Source of the DNA: JBJHBP01 sp050485645
GTDB taxonomy: Bacteria; Pseudomonadota; Gammaproteobacteria; Steroidobacterales; Rariloculaceae
Length of the DNA stretch: 64,000 bases
Assembly: GCA_050485645.1 (NCBI GenBank)
Contig: JBJHBT010000001.1
Location: 62,001 to 126,000 of the forward strand
Direction: 5' to 3'
Below the pieces are notes generated by a model. It saw only the letters and a list, made by a program, of their open reading frames with translations, did no database searches and had not been told where the DNA came from. This document shows, piece by piece, positions 16,313 through 25,334 of this stretch. The stretch's first letter is position 1. Each line of letters begins with the position of its first letter. The translations under genes and the position numbers were made by a program.

Positions 16313-19300
16313 GCACCGCCCCAGGCATCGAGGCGCGCGAGCCGCGTGCGACTTACCGCCTCCAGCTGAACCGAGACTTCCGTTTCTCCGATGCAACCGC
16401 CACCGTGTCATATCTCGATGCATTGGGCATCAGTCACTGCTATTGCTCGCCTTATCTGAAGTCGCGATCGGGCAGTCGTCATGGCTACGACGTCATCGAT
16501 CACAGCCGTCTGGATCCGGATATCGGAACAACGGCCACCTTTGAGCGTTTCTGCGCTACCTTATCCGCGCACCGCATGGGACAGATACTGGACATCGTGC
16601 CGAATCACATGGCGGTGATGGGTCGAGACAATCCGTGGTGGCTGGACGTACTTGAGAACGGTCCGGCGTCGGCGTACGCCGACTTCTTCGACATCGACTG
16701 GTCACCGCCGCGAACAGTTCTCACCGGAAAAGTACTCCTGCCGATACTCCATGAACACTACGGCACCGTCCTCGAATCCAGGGATCTCAGGCTCGTGCTT
16801 GTGCATGATCATCAGCGCGCCAGCTTTGCCTTCGAGTACTACGAGCACCGCTTCCCGATTGATCCGCGCGAGTACCCTCGTGTTCTATTGGCTGCGATCG
16901 GGCGTCTCCGATCGGGTGACAGCGCCTGCACAGGACCGATGGCACAGTTGCGCAGGCTGACGACGGCGCTGTCGGAGCTGCCGAATCGTTCCGTACGCGA
17001 CGGAGTCCGTATCAGGCAGCGCCGTCGCGACCAGGAGACGCTCAAGCGGCGCCTGGCCGAACTGATCACCGGCAACAAAGTCTTCGCGGAATACGTTGAA
17101 CGGTGTCTGGAGGCGTTCAACGGTGAGCCACGTGAAGCCGCGTGCCGGGAACGCAGGCACCAATTGCTGGAAGCGCTGGCGTTCCGCCTCGCATCCTGGC
17201 GGGTCGCGTCTCACGAGATCAACTATCGGCGTTTCTTCGACGTCAATGATCTCGCGTGCCTGCGCATGGAGAACACGGCCGTCTTTGATGTGACCCATCG
17301 CCTGATCACCCAACTCGTCGCGGCGGGCAAGGTGAATGGTCTGCGCGTCGACCACCCGGATGGTCTGTACGATCCCGGCGCGTACTTCGATCGTCTGCAG
17401 AATACGCTCGGCCACACGGGCGCAGACCAACTCGCCACCGTGGATGGCAAGCCTGTCTATATCGTCGCCGAAAAAATTCTCGGGCCCGGCGAAGTGCTGC
17501 CTGAGACCTGGCGCATCCATGGCACGACAGGGTACGACTTCATCGACCTGATCAACCGCCTGTTCATACATCCCAATGGCATGCCGCACCTGACCCGCGC
17601 CTATCGGGAACTGACCGGCGACGCGCAGTCATTCGCTGAGATAGCCTACGAGGCCAGGAAGTTGATCATGGAGACTTCTCTCGCGAGCGAACTGAACGTC
17701 CTTGTAACAAAGCTCGATCGAATTGCCGAGGCGAACCCTGACACGCGGGATTTCGGGCTCGGCGGCCTACGTAGCGCATTGACTGAAACCATCGCCCGTC
17801 TTCCGGTTTATCGCGGTTACGTGACCAAGGATGAGGTCACCGAATCGGACAGATCCATCGTTGAGGAAGCGGTTGCTACGGCCAAGACTCACGCCGCGGC
17901 AGCCGACACCAGCGTTTTCGACTTCGTGTGCAATGTGTTGAAACTGCGCTTGGACGACAATACTGATCCTGCTTTCCGACGCAAGGTCACCGACTTCGTC
18001 ATGCGATTGCAGCAGTACACCGGAGCTGTTGCGGCAAAAGGTATAGAAGACACGGCCTTCTACCGATACGCCCGTCTGATCTCGATGAACGAGGTCGGGT
18101 GTCACCCGGACACCGGCAGTCTGTCGGCACAAGCTTTCCACCGCGCCAATACCGAACGGCTCAAGAACTGGCCACACAGCATGCTGGCCTCGTCCACGCA
18201 CGACAGCAAACGTTCTGAGGATGTGCGTGCAAGAATCAGTGTACTTAGCGAGCTCGCGCCGGAGTGGATTGCCTGTGTTGAACGCTGGAGGGCCATCAAT
18301 GCTGCTTTCAAAGTGCCTGCTTCCGACGGCAGCGTTTGGCCGGATGCGCACCTCGAGTATTACCTGTATCAAACACTGATCGGCGTTTGGCCGCTCAGGT
18401 CGCTATCACTGCCGGATTACAGAAGCTTTGTCGAGCGTGTGAAAGCGCACCTGCGCAAGTCCGCACGGGAGACGAAGCGGTACACGTCGTGGATCAACAC
18501 GAACGCGATTTACGAGCAGGCGGTCGAGTCGTTCATCTCACAGATTATGGATCGGGATCGCAACGCCGATTTTCTTTCCGATTTCGAGTCCTTTCAAACA
18601 CGCGTTTCCAGCATCGGCCTGTACACAAGTCTCTCGCAAACGCTACTTCGAGTGACGGTACCTGGCGTGCCCGACATCTATCAGGGAAGCGAGCTATGGC
18701 GGTTCGATCTCGCCGACCCGGACAACCGACGGCCCGTCGATTTTGAACGGCGTCGAAAAATGCTCGACGATCTGCGCAAACGACCCGCGAGCGAGCACCT
18801 TGCCGAGCGACTGATCGCCAATCTCGGCAGCGGCGCTGCCAAGCTCTACGTACTGTACAAAGCGCTCTCACTGCGTCGACAGCAACCCAAGCTCTTCAGC
18901 AGCGGCGAGTACATCCCTTTGACGGTCACGGGCGCTCGTCAGGTTTATCTGTGCGCATTCGCGCGACGCGATGCGCAACGAACGGTCGTTGTACTGGCAC
19001 CGCGATGGTTTTCAGATCTCAGCAACGGCGGTGCGAAAAGGCCGATCGGCTCCGACGTCTGGAAAGGAACGCGGGTTGAGCTACCGCCAGCGGACTCGGC
19101 ATTCATCGATGTGTTCACGGGGACCACGATAGCGCCGAACATCGGGCACACGGGCACGGCAATGGATGTCGGAGCCCTGCTTGCACATTTCCCGGTAGCC
19201 CTTCTATGCACCTGGCGTTCCGACTCCAGCGCGCAGATTCAATCTCGGCGCGGGCACGCTGTGGAGCGACTTCATGTACACGGAGTGAATAGAGCATGCC

Positions 19301-19356
19301 GACGAGCCGCGATCACGTCAGTCGTCCGGCGCGCCAGTCGGTGTAGCTCTTGGTGA
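16309..19356 (+). CDS. treY: Maltooligosyl-trehalose synthase
   Basis: I choose GTG 16309, which overlaps the treZ stop, over an in-frame ATG at 16276. TreY isomerises the reducing end of a maltodextrin to an alpha,alpha-1,1 bond. The 1015-residue protein begins ATYRLQLNRDFRFSDATATVSYL and has DIVPNHMAVMG, the nucleophile Asp348 in GLRVDHPDGL, Glu388 in YIVAEKILGPGE, and Asp632 in STHDSKRSEDVRAR. The usual family end, near FPVALL, is followed here by about 45 unexpected residues rich in Arg and Ser that run 44 bases into the opposing yihY-like gene. That tail suggests loss of the original stop. Confidence 0.93.
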   Translation: MSTAPGIEAREPRATYRLQLNRDFRFSDATATVSYLDALGISHCYCSPYLKSRSGSRHGYDVIDHSRLDPDIGTTATFERFCATLSAHRMGQILDIVPNHMAVMGRDNPWWLDVLENGPASAYADFFDIDWSPPRTVLTGKVLLPILHEHYGTVLESRDLRLVLVHDHQRASFAFEYYEHRFPIDPREYPRVLLAAIGRLRSGDSACTGPMAQLRRLTTALSELPNRSVRDGVRIRQRRRDQETLKRRLAELITGNKVFAEYVERCLEAFNGEPREAACRERRHQLLEALAFRLASWRVASHEINYRRFFDVNDLACLRMENTAVFDVTHRLITQLVAAGKVNGLRVDHPDGLYDPGAYFDRLQNTLGHTGADQLATVDGKPVYIVAEKILGPGEVLPETWRIHGTTGYDFIDLINRLFIHPNGMPHLTRAYRELTGDAQSFAEIAYEARKLIMETSLASELNVLVTKLDRIAEANPDTRDFGLGGLRSALTETIARLPVYRGYVTKDEVTESDRSIVEEAVATAKTHAAAADTSVFDFVCNVLKLRLDDNTDPAFRRKVTDFVMRLQQYTGAVAAKGIEDTAFYRYARLISMNEVGCHPDTGSLSAQAFHRANTERLKNWPHSMLASSTHDSKRSEDVRARISVLSELAPEWIACVERWRAINAAFKVPASDGSVWPDAHLEYYLYQTLIGVWPLRSLSLPDYRSFVERVKAHLRKSARETKRYTSWINTNAIYEQAVESFISQIMDRDRNADFLSDFESFQTRVSSIGLYTSLSQTLLRVTVPGVPDIYQGSELWRFDLADPDNRRPVDFERRRKMLDDLRKRPASEHLAERLIANLGSGAAKLYVLYKALSLRRQQPKLFSSGEYIPLTVTGARQVYLCAFARRDAQRTVVVLAPRWFSDLSNGGAKRPIGSDVWKGTRVELPPADSAFIDVFTGTTIAPNIGHTGTAMDVGALLAHFPVALLCTWRSDSSAQIQSRRGHAVERLHVHGVNRACRRAAITSVVRRASRCSSW

Positions 19357-20164
19357 ATTCCGCACCAAAGAATACGATCATCGCCGAGAAGTACACCCAC
19401 AGCAGCAACGCCACAAGCGAGCCAGCGGCGCCGAAGAGACTTACCGCCACGGCCTGGCCCAGATACAGTGCGAGCAGAAACTGCCCGACCGTGAACAAGG
19501 CACCGGTGAGCAGAGCGCCCGGCAGGACATCCCGCCAACGGATACGGACGTCCGGAATGTACTTGAACAGGATCGCGAAAACTCCGCTGATCAGGATCAG
19601 CGAGACGATGGTGTCGATCGCCTGAACAAGTCGACTGGGCTCCGGCACGAAGTATGCCGACACCGCGGCAATCACCGTGCTGACGATAAGCGAGACGAGT
19701 AGCAGGAAAGCGAGGCTCAACACCATTGCAAAGGCCACCAGCCGATTACGTATGATCCGCCATACGGCAAAGCCTTCCCGTGTCTTGACGTCCCATATCG
19801 TATTCATGGCGTCCTGAAGCTCGGCGAACACATAGCTTGCAGTAAAAACCAGAATACCGAGGCTTACTACGGTCGCCAGCACACCAGACCTGTCCCGCCC
19901 CGCCTCCGCGATGATTTCCTGCAGCACGTCGGCGCCGCGCGGTCCCACCATCTGTTGCATGTAGGCCTCGAGCTGACCTGCCGCTGCTTCAGGACCCAAC
20001 AACAGGCCCACCACCTGTAATGTGATCAGCACCAGTGGGCCAAGTGAGAGCATCGTGAAGAAGGAAAGCGACGCCGCAAGGCGCCTTGCCCGATCATCGA
20101 CCCAGCCCGTGATCGCGCGTTTGAAAAGGCGCAGTGCAATGAACGAACGGCGTTCCGCAGACAT
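19313..20164 (-). CDS. YihY/BrkB-family inner-membrane protein
   Basis: The 283-residue protein has six hydrophobic segments, including SLSFFTMLSLGPLVLITLQVVGLLLG, VLATVVSLGILVFTASYVFAELQDAMNTIWD, MVLSLAFLLLVSLIVSTVI and GSLVALLLWVYFSAMIVFFGAEFTKSY. The AxxLSFFTMLSLxPLxL and LLLWVYFSAxIxxFGAEF segments are diagnostic for the YihY/BrkB family. These were once annotated as ribonuclease BN; their true role in the envelope is unknown. Its 3' end overlaps the tail of treY. The start is 27 bases downstream of a sigma-54-like site, with a weak ribosome site. Confidence 0.9.
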   Translation of the reverse strand: MSAERRSFIALRLFKRAITGWVDDRARRLAASLSFFTMLSLGPLVLITLQVVGLLLGPEAAAGQLEAYMQQMVGPRGADVLQEIIAEAGRDRSGVLATVVSLGILVFTASYVFAELQDAMNTIWDVKTREGFAVWRIIRNRLVAFAMVLSLAFLLLVSLIVSTVIAAVSAYFVPEPSRLVQAIDTIVSLILISGVFAILFKYIPDVRIRWRDVLPGALLTGALFTVGQFLLALYLGQAVAVSLFGAAGSLVALLLWVYFSAMIVFFGAEFTKSYTDWRAGRLT

Positions 20165-20190
20165 CTTTCAGCGCAGGGTTTCCGACGACC

Positions 20191-20206
20191 CGCAAGGGAG
20201 GGGCCA
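20191..20206 (-). promoter_or_regulatory. Sigma-54-like promoter for the YihY-family gene
   Basis: On the minus strand the site is TGGCCCCTCCCTTGCG with GG-N10-GC. The -24 box deviates (TGGCCC) but TTGC is kept. The start would be near 20179, leaving a very short leader. Confidence 0.5.
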
Positions 20207-20628
20207 GCACAGTAACTCTACCGGGTTAGGCATCACAGTGCGCGCCCGAAGCAGGTCGCAGGCACTTAAGTCAGACAACACATCAGATCAATGCCATTGA
20301 CATCCGAATATCGCGGCTGAGACCGCCGTTGCAGCCGTATAGATCAACGCAAGCGCTACGGAAAGGTACGTACGCCCCCGGATTGACCGTCCTGGTTGTC
20401 CTGATGCCGGCGAATCCGAGCGTCGACCGCTTCGTGGCCGCCTCTTCCCGAACCTGGCGAATATTGACGGTCTGCGCTCGCCGTCGTCCTCGGGACAGTG
20501 CGGTGGCGGCACAGTCGCGGACAACGGCGCTGCCAGGGCGCATAGTTTGGATTCTACATTACAAGAAATGGACGCCATCAACCCATCACGGTATTGCCGT
20601 CCACTGTAGCGAACAGGGTGACCTCCCC
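20207..20628. other. Gap without a convincing gene
   Basis: About 420 bases between the yihY promoter and the end of the DUF1328 gene. A minus-strand frame at 20288-20581 encodes 97 residues ending in one hydrophobic segment (YLSVALALIYTAATAVSAAIFG), but it has no recognisable family or good ribosome site. I see no repeat, RNA gene or clear promoter here. Confidence 0.5.
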
Positions 20629-20844
20629 TTATCTGTCCGTCACGCGTTGCCGTTCGGTAGCACCAGAACCGCGTCGCCGCTGGCCGCTGCGCAGACCGAA
20701 GACGACAGCGCTCCCAACGAGCAGTATGAGGTAGACGAAAAAGAGTAACTGGGCAATGCCGGCGGCACCATCCGCGATTCCGCCGAAGCTGAGCAAGGCA
20801 ACGATCGCCGCGAGAATCACCAGTATCAGCGCCAAGTGCAGCAT
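20629..20844 (-). CDS. Small DUF1328 membrane protein (YtjA-like)
   Basis: The start is placed at ATG 20844 because the family begins MLxxAL; an in-frame start at 20898 would add 18 residues not seen in relatives and would begin on the promoter itself. The 71 residues read MLHLALILVILAAIVALLSFGGIADGAAGIAQLLFFVYLILLVG, two membrane helices around the FGGIAxxAAGIAxxLFF signature, then a basic tail. DUF1328 proteins are tiny inner-membrane proteins often linked to stress and stationary-phase genes; function unknown. A sigma-54-type site ends 38 bases upstream. Confidence 0.88.
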   Translation of the reverse strand: MLHLALILVILAAIVALLSFGGIADGAAGIAQLLFFVYLILLVGSAVVFGLRSGQRRRGSGATERQRVTDR

Positions 20845-20881
20845 CACAACGTCCCGTTCAATACGTGCCTGAACCTGTGGA

Positions 20882-20897
20882 TGCACTCTTCGTGCCA
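20882..20897 (-). promoter_or_regulatory. Sigma-54-type promoter for the DUF1328 gene
   Basis: On the minus strand this reads TGGCACGAAGAGTGCA: a perfect -24 box, GG-N10-GC, and GTGCA at -12. The start would be near 20870, 26 bases before ATG 20844. Confidence 0.75.
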
Positions 20898-21101
20898 CTG
20901 CGAGATCAGGTGGCCCGGCCCTCGGCGTCTGCGCGATAGCACTCCCGTCGAATAGTACTCACATCGAAGTAAACAGTTTTTCGCGAACATGAAAATCTTC
21001 GAGATTCGCCAGACCAAATGATCCGATGCGCCGCGTGTTCTCATTATCGGCTACCGGCACACCCTGCTCGGCTGTCAGTACCGGCGACGTTTCGTGTCGT
21101 C

Positions 21102-21122
21102 ACCTGCGCTCACCGCGCAGGT
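21102..21122 (+). repeat. 8-bp inverted repeat between two divergent sigma-54 sites
   Basis: ACCTGCGC and GCGCAGGT are perfect arms around five bases. The site is 38 bases upstream of the promoter at 21161 and about 200 bases upstream of the opposite one at 20897. It could be an enhancer-type activator site, but the sequence is not repeated elsewhere that I can see. Confidence 0.5.
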
Positions 21123-21160
21123 AATGACGTACCGGGCAAGGGCACAGCGGCATCGGATCG

Positions 21161-21176
21161 TGGCATGAAATTTGCT
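21161..21176 (+). promoter_or_regulatory. Sigma-54-type promoter for the diguanylate cyclase
   Basis: TGGCATGAAATTTGCT has GG-N10-GC and differs from the site at 626 by one base. The start near 21188 means that the upstream in-frame codons of the longer frame cannot be translated from this transcript, which fixes the start at ATG 21231. Confidence 0.8.
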
Positions 21177-21230
21177 GCACTACGGCGCAACGCAAGGAAA
21201 TTCCCCACAAGGTCTGGAGAACCTCCTGAC

Positions 21231-21881
21231 ATGGAACCCGGCGCACCCCGCACCTCAGCCGCGGCCTTTAACGAAGCGGACATCGACCGCCAGCTGCAAT
21301 GGCCGATCGAGGCTGACGCCAATACCGACCTGGAGTCCCAAAACCGGCTCCTCCGGTCTCACCTGCGCCACCTTCAGCGCCTTGTTTACCTGGACCCGTT
21401 GACTGAACTCGGGAATCGCCGCTTTTTCGACCACGCCATGGCAGCGGAACTGAAACGCGCCATTCGTGGTTCAACCCCTTTGACGCTGTTGTTATGCGAT
21501 ATCGACCATTTCAAGGCATTCAACGACACTCAGGGACACGCCGCCGGCGACGCAGTGCTGGTCGCTGTCGGATCGCTGCTGATGCGTTTCTGCCGTCGTG
21601 GCGGTGACCTCGCGGCGCGGCTTGGAGGCGATGAGTTCGCCTTGTTGTTGTCCGCCATGAACACGGAAGCAGCCTCGGCACAGATCGAGAGGCTTCAGTA
21701 TGAAATGGCGTTGCTCGAGCCGACGCCCGGCGGACGTCCGGTCACATTGAGTTGCGGGGCCGTGACATTCCTCGGTGGCAGCTGCCCCGCGGTGGTCGAC
21801 ATCATCGCCGCGGCCGATCGTGCGCTTTACCGTGCCAAGCGGTCGGGAAGGAACGCGTTCGCGCAAACCGCCGTCACCTGA
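21231..21881 (+). CDS. Diguanylate cyclase (GGDEF domain, soluble)
   Basis: ATG 21231 is chosen because the promoter at 21161 would start transcription after all earlier start codons. The 216-residue protein makes cyclic di-GMP from GTP. A short N-terminal coiled stretch (NTDLESQNRLLRSHLRHLQRLVYLDPLTELGNRRFFD) leads into the GGDEF domain with CDIDHFKAFNDTQGHAAGD for metal binding and an intact LGGDEFALL active site. An RGGD five residues before GGDEF is a complete RxxD inhibitory site, so product feedback is expected. No sensor domain is attached; its activity is probably set by transcription. Confidence 0.9.
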   Translation: MEPGAPRTSAAAFNEADIDRQLQWPIEADANTDLESQNRLLRSHLRHLQRLVYLDPLTELGNRRFFDHAMAAELKRAIRGSTPLTLLLCDIDHFKAFNDTQGHAAGDAVLVAVGSLLMRFCRRGGDLAARLGGDEFALLLSAMNTEAASAQIERLQYEMALLEPTPGGRPVTLSCGAVTFLGGSCPAVVDIIAAADRALYRAKRSGRNAFAQTAVT

Positions 21882-21961
21882 CCCGCGAACCGTCAGGTGC
21901 CATCGCGGCATCAGGCTCACACGTCGCCGGCTCACTCATCGCCAGACCAGGTCGCCCGGAC

Positions 21962-23299
21962 TTAGTCGCCAGACTTGTAGGCGTTGAGGCGATTATAGAG
22001 CGTGTTCAAGCTGATGCCCAACACTGCCGCGGCTTTCTTCTTATCACCGTCGCAGTGCGCGAGTGTCTGCTCGATGAGCTCACGCTCAACCTCGCGAATT
22101 GATCGGCCCGGCTCCAACCTGCCAACGCTCGCAGAGCCAGAATCGCCGACACCGTTTGCAGAGCTGGCAGGCACACAGAACGGGCTGTCGAACCGCTCAG
22201 GCAACGCAATCTCCCCAGCGTAGGAATCCGTCATGATGCATGCACGCTGCACGACATGGCGCAGCTCCCGCACGTTACCAGGCCACCGATACGCTTTCAG
22301 GCGGTTCAGAGAGTGCTCGGAAAACCGGCGACCATCGCGTTCATCCAGAAATTCATCGAGGAAATACTCCGCCAGCGCAGGTATATCGCTCACGCGCTCA
22401 CGTAGCGGGGGAACCCTGATAGGAAACGGACTGAGGCGAAAGTACAGATCGGCTCGCAGCGCCTTATCGGCAATGGCTGCTTGCGGTGAGCGATTTGTCG
22501 CCGCGACGACACGCACATCCACGGCCCACTCCTTGTCGCCACCGACGGGAAGTGCCCGTTTCGTCTCCAGCACTCGCAGAAAATACGGCTGCAGATCGAT
22601 CGGCATCTCTGTCAGCTCGTCCAGAAAAAGGGTTCCTCTGTCCGCACGCCGAAAATATCCGGCACGCCCCCGCAAGGCACCGGTGAAGCTGCCCTTCTCG
22701 TGACCGAAAAGCTCGCTCCCCGCGAGCTCCGATGTCAGGGAACCACAGTTTGCAGCGACAAACTGCCCTTCTCTCTGGCTGGCCACGTGAATCGATTGGG
22801 CGACCAGTTCTTTGCCCGTGCCGGTCTCGCCAACGACAAGTACCGGTGTGTCCGTGCGCGCAACGCGATCGATCTGCTTGTACATGGCCTGCATGAGTTC
22901 ATGCTCGCCCAGCATGCAACCGAAGTGCAGACCACGTTGAGACCGGACTTCGTTGCCGGACTCTGACAGCGCGCGCGCCAGGTCGGTGCCTCCGAAAGGC
23001 TTGGTCAGGTACGAGATCGCCGGACCGCTCAGGTCCCTGATCTGGGACTTGATCCCCGGATGACCCGTCATCAGAATGATTCGCAGCAGCCCGGAATCCG
23101 CCAGTTCCGGCACCAGCTCGAGGCCGTTGCCATCGGGCAGCATCAGATCAAGTAATAAAACATCGGGCTGCCATTGATCGATTTCTTCACGCGCCTGCGC
23201 CAGGGTGTTGGCCAGAGTGATCTCGTGACTGTGGTGGCGTAGCATTTCCACCGCTGCCGCCGCGAAATCCGGTTCGTCATCAACCAGCAGTATATGCAT
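21962..23299 (-). CDS. NtrC-family sigma-54-dependent response regulator
   Basis: The start at ATG 23299 gives 445 residues beginning MHILLVDDEPDF; ATG 23308 is possible. An N-terminal receiver has the acidic pair DDE, the phospho-acceptor Asp in PDVLLLDLMLPDGNG and Lys in YLTKPFG. The AAA+ domain has Walker A GETGTGKE, the sigma-54 contact loop as GSFTGA (a common variant of GAFTGA), Walker B GTLFLDE and the R-finger region. The C-terminal Fis-type helix-turn-helix is KKKAAAVLGISLNTLYNRL. It activates sigma-54 polymerase when phosphorylated. It is divergent from a sensor kinase gene and lies amid the predicted sigma-54 promoters, so it is the best candidate for their activator. Confidence 0.95.
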   Translation of the reverse strand: MHILLVDDEPDFAAAAVEMLRHHSHEITLANTLAQAREEIDQWQPDVLLLDLMLPDGNGLELVPELADSGLLRIILMTGHPGIKSQIRDLSGPAISYLTKPFGGTDLARALSESGNEVRSQRGLHFGCMLGEHELMQAMYKQIDRVARTDTPVLVVGETGTGKELVAQSIHVASQREGQFVAANCGSLTSELAGSELFGHEKGSFTGALRGRAGYFRRADRGTLFLDELTEMPIDLQPYFLRVLETKRALPVGGDKEWAVDVRVVAATNRSPQAAIADKALRADLYFRLSPFPIRVPPLRERVSDIPALAEYFLDEFLDERDGRRFSEHSLNRLKAYRWPGNVRELRHVVQRACIMTDSYAGEIALPERFDSPFCVPASSANGVGDSGSASVGRLEPGRSIREVERELIEQTLAHCDGDKKKAAAVLGISLNTLYNRLNAYKSGD

Positions 23300-23415
23300 A
23301 GGACACATCCCTATCCCGACCGTAGCTTTGATTCGGGAGTTTCAGTACCCTTATTTAACATAGGATTCCGCCTGCCGACAGTCTCAATATCACGACATCG
23401 AATGGCTCGTTGTTA

Positions 23416-25254
23416 ATGCACAATAGGCATCCTGGAATACAAACCATTATCGGAAAATTGATCAGCTTCCGCGATCATAAGGGGGCATACCTGGCCGTAC
23501 TCTTCGGAGCGGTCGCGGCACTTATCGGTGTTGCGGGCCTTGCCGACGTCACGGGTGTCGCCGCGCCGCTTCCATGGTTCGGCGGGATGCCCGCGGCCAT
23601 CGCGGCCGCCGTGATCGTGTGCGCCGGTGTATTGCTGCTGGCCGCGCTCGGCCCGCGTTCGAGTCGGGTCGAGACCGTGCGAGTGGTCATGGCCACGGCC
23701 GTGGCCTTGATCGGACTTGCGGCCCTGGCCGCGAGCGTGCTCGTCCCGCACGCTCGCGGGAACGGTTCCTGGCTGTTGGCAGCGACCGGTCTGGATGGTA
23801 TCGCTGCGCCGACGGCCGCGGCGCTGATCGTGTTGGCCGCCGCCGCCTTTTTTCAGCAGGACAGGCGCGCGGCGTGGCCTGTCGTTCTGCTGGGGACGGC
23901 TACCGCCGTCATTGCCCTGCTCACCATCATCGGCCACTGGCACGGGTTGGCGGCGCTGCACAGCCCACTGGGCGAGCCGAGCATGGAGGTACCGACCGCT
24001 GCGGCCATCGTGTTGCTGTCTCTGGGCGTTGTCGCTATGGCGCCGAACCGCGGTCCCGCTTCGATACCCCGGGGTCCGACACTGTCCGGGCCCGCGCCGG
24101 CTGTGTTCGGCTTCGGGCGAAGCGGTCTGCGGCAGGATATCGCACACCGCGCCCTGAACGCGGCCGCTCTGGGCATCATCATCGCCGAGCGGACGGTCAC
24201 GTCCGGCGATGCGCCGATTGTCTATACGAACCAGGCGTTTTCCGTCATCTCCGGTTACGCTCCAGACGAAGTCCGGGGCCGCCCCCTTCACTTCTTCGCA
24301 ATCGAATCAACCGGGGACAGCGACGCGATAGCGCGAATCGCACTGACCCTTCGCGATGGCGAGCATCGCACGGTGTTGTTTCAGGCAATGCGCAAAGACC
24401 ACTCGCCATTCTCATGCCGTATGACAGTATCGACCGTACCCGGCAGCGGCCGGTGCGGTGATCATTGCATCGCGTTGCTCGAGGATGTTACGGCAGAACG
24501 GCGCGCGGCCGAGGCGACCGAGCGGGCACGCAACAGGATGCTGGCGTCAATTACGCACGACCTGCGGTCACCGCTTGCTGCGAGCCTGATGTGGACGGAC
24601 GTCATCCAGTTGAGTCCGCTGTCCGAAAAGGCTGCCAAAGCTGTCGAGGCAATCAGACGCAACCTGAAAGCCCAGGCGCGTCTGGTGAGCGGTCTGACAG
24701 ACACGGCGAAGCTGGCTTCGGGCGATCTCGATCTGCATATGGAATCGGGCGATCTGGAAACGCTGATTGTACAGAGCATGCCGACCTGGCGGTCGATCGC
24801 CGAGGAGGCGGACGTCGACCTGGTGTGCGCGATCACACCAGGAGACTACCGCTTGGTCATGGATGTAGAGAGAGTCGACAAGGCGCTGCAGGACCTGATC
24901 TGCTTCGCCGTGCACGCAGCTCCCGCCTCGAGCCGCGTCGGGCTCACCGTGAGTAGCGGTGAGTCCTCCGTACTCGCACAGATCAACGCCCCCCGGGGGG
25001 CGTTGAGCGATACCGACATCGATCAGGCGTTTACTTTGTGCCGGGACAGCGGCGACGTCAACGCTGAAGAGCGGCAGCACCCGGGCGGCCATCCTGCTCT
25101 GTCGGTTGCACGGTATGTCGCATCCCGCCACGGCGGCAGCCTGACGGCCTCAAGCGAAGGGCCCGACAGCGCGCTCGCGTTTCGCTTCAGCATCCCGAGA
25201 CCCTCGTCAGTCGAGGCAGATCACCGCGGGACACGGAAACAGGCGCTACCTTGA
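23416..25254 (+). CDS. Membrane PAS-histidine kinase with degenerate ATP-binding domain
   Basis: ATG 23416 (TTG 23410 also possible) gives 612 residues. The N-terminal 210 residues hold about eight hydrophobic helices, a membrane sensor of no family I can name. A PAS domain follows (NAAALGIIIAERTVTSGDAPIVYTNQAFSVISGYAPDEVRG), then a HisKA helix pair with the phospho-acceptor in ASITHDLRSPLAASLMWTD. The last 140 residues sit where HATPase_c should be, but the N-box reads LQDLICFAVHAA without its Asn, the DxGxG box is absent (INAPRGALSD), and the glycine lid is not recognisable. It may be inactive as a kinase, or work with a partner. It is divergent from the NtrC-type regulator, its likely target. 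Confidence 0.85.
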   Translation: MHNRHPGIQTIIGKLISFRDHKGAYLAVLFGAVAALIGVAGLADVTGVAAPLPWFGGMPAAIAAAVIVCAGVLLLAALGPRSSRVETVRVVMATAVALIGLAALAASVLVPHARGNGSWLLAATGLDGIAAPTAAALIVLAAAAFFQQDRRAAWPVVLLGTATAVIALLTIIGHWHGLAALHSPLGEPSMEVPTAAAIVLLSLGVVAMAPNRGPASIPRGPTLSGPAPAVFGFGRSGLRQDIAHRALNAAALGIIIAERTVTSGDAPIVYTNQAFSVISGYAPDEVRGRPLHFFAIESTGDSDAIARIALTLRDGEHRTVLFQAMRKDHSPFSCRMTVSTVPGSGRCGDHCIALLEDVTAERRAAEATERARNRMLASITHDLRSPLAASLMWTDVIQLSPLSEKAAKAVEAIRRNLKAQARLVSGLTDTAKLASGDLDLHMESGDLETLIVQSMPTWRSIAEEADVDLVCAITPGDYRLVMDVERVDKALQDLICFAVHAAPASSRVGLTVSSGESSVLAQINAPRGALSDTDIDQAFTLCRDSGDVNAEERQHPGGHPALSVARYVASRHGGSLTASSEGPDSALAFRFSIPRPSSVEADHRGTRKQALP

Positions 25255-25334
25255 CCGGTGTTCCCTGCAGGACATCCGACGGCGGCCGGATGCGGCAGCG
25301 CCGAGCATTGCAGTTTCTGGAATTCAGGACCAGC

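Noticed and set aside
20288..20581. 97-codon minus-strand frame with one hydrophobic segment
   Set aside because: No ribosome site, promoter or family; Arg/Ser-rich first part looks like non-coding GC-rich DNA.
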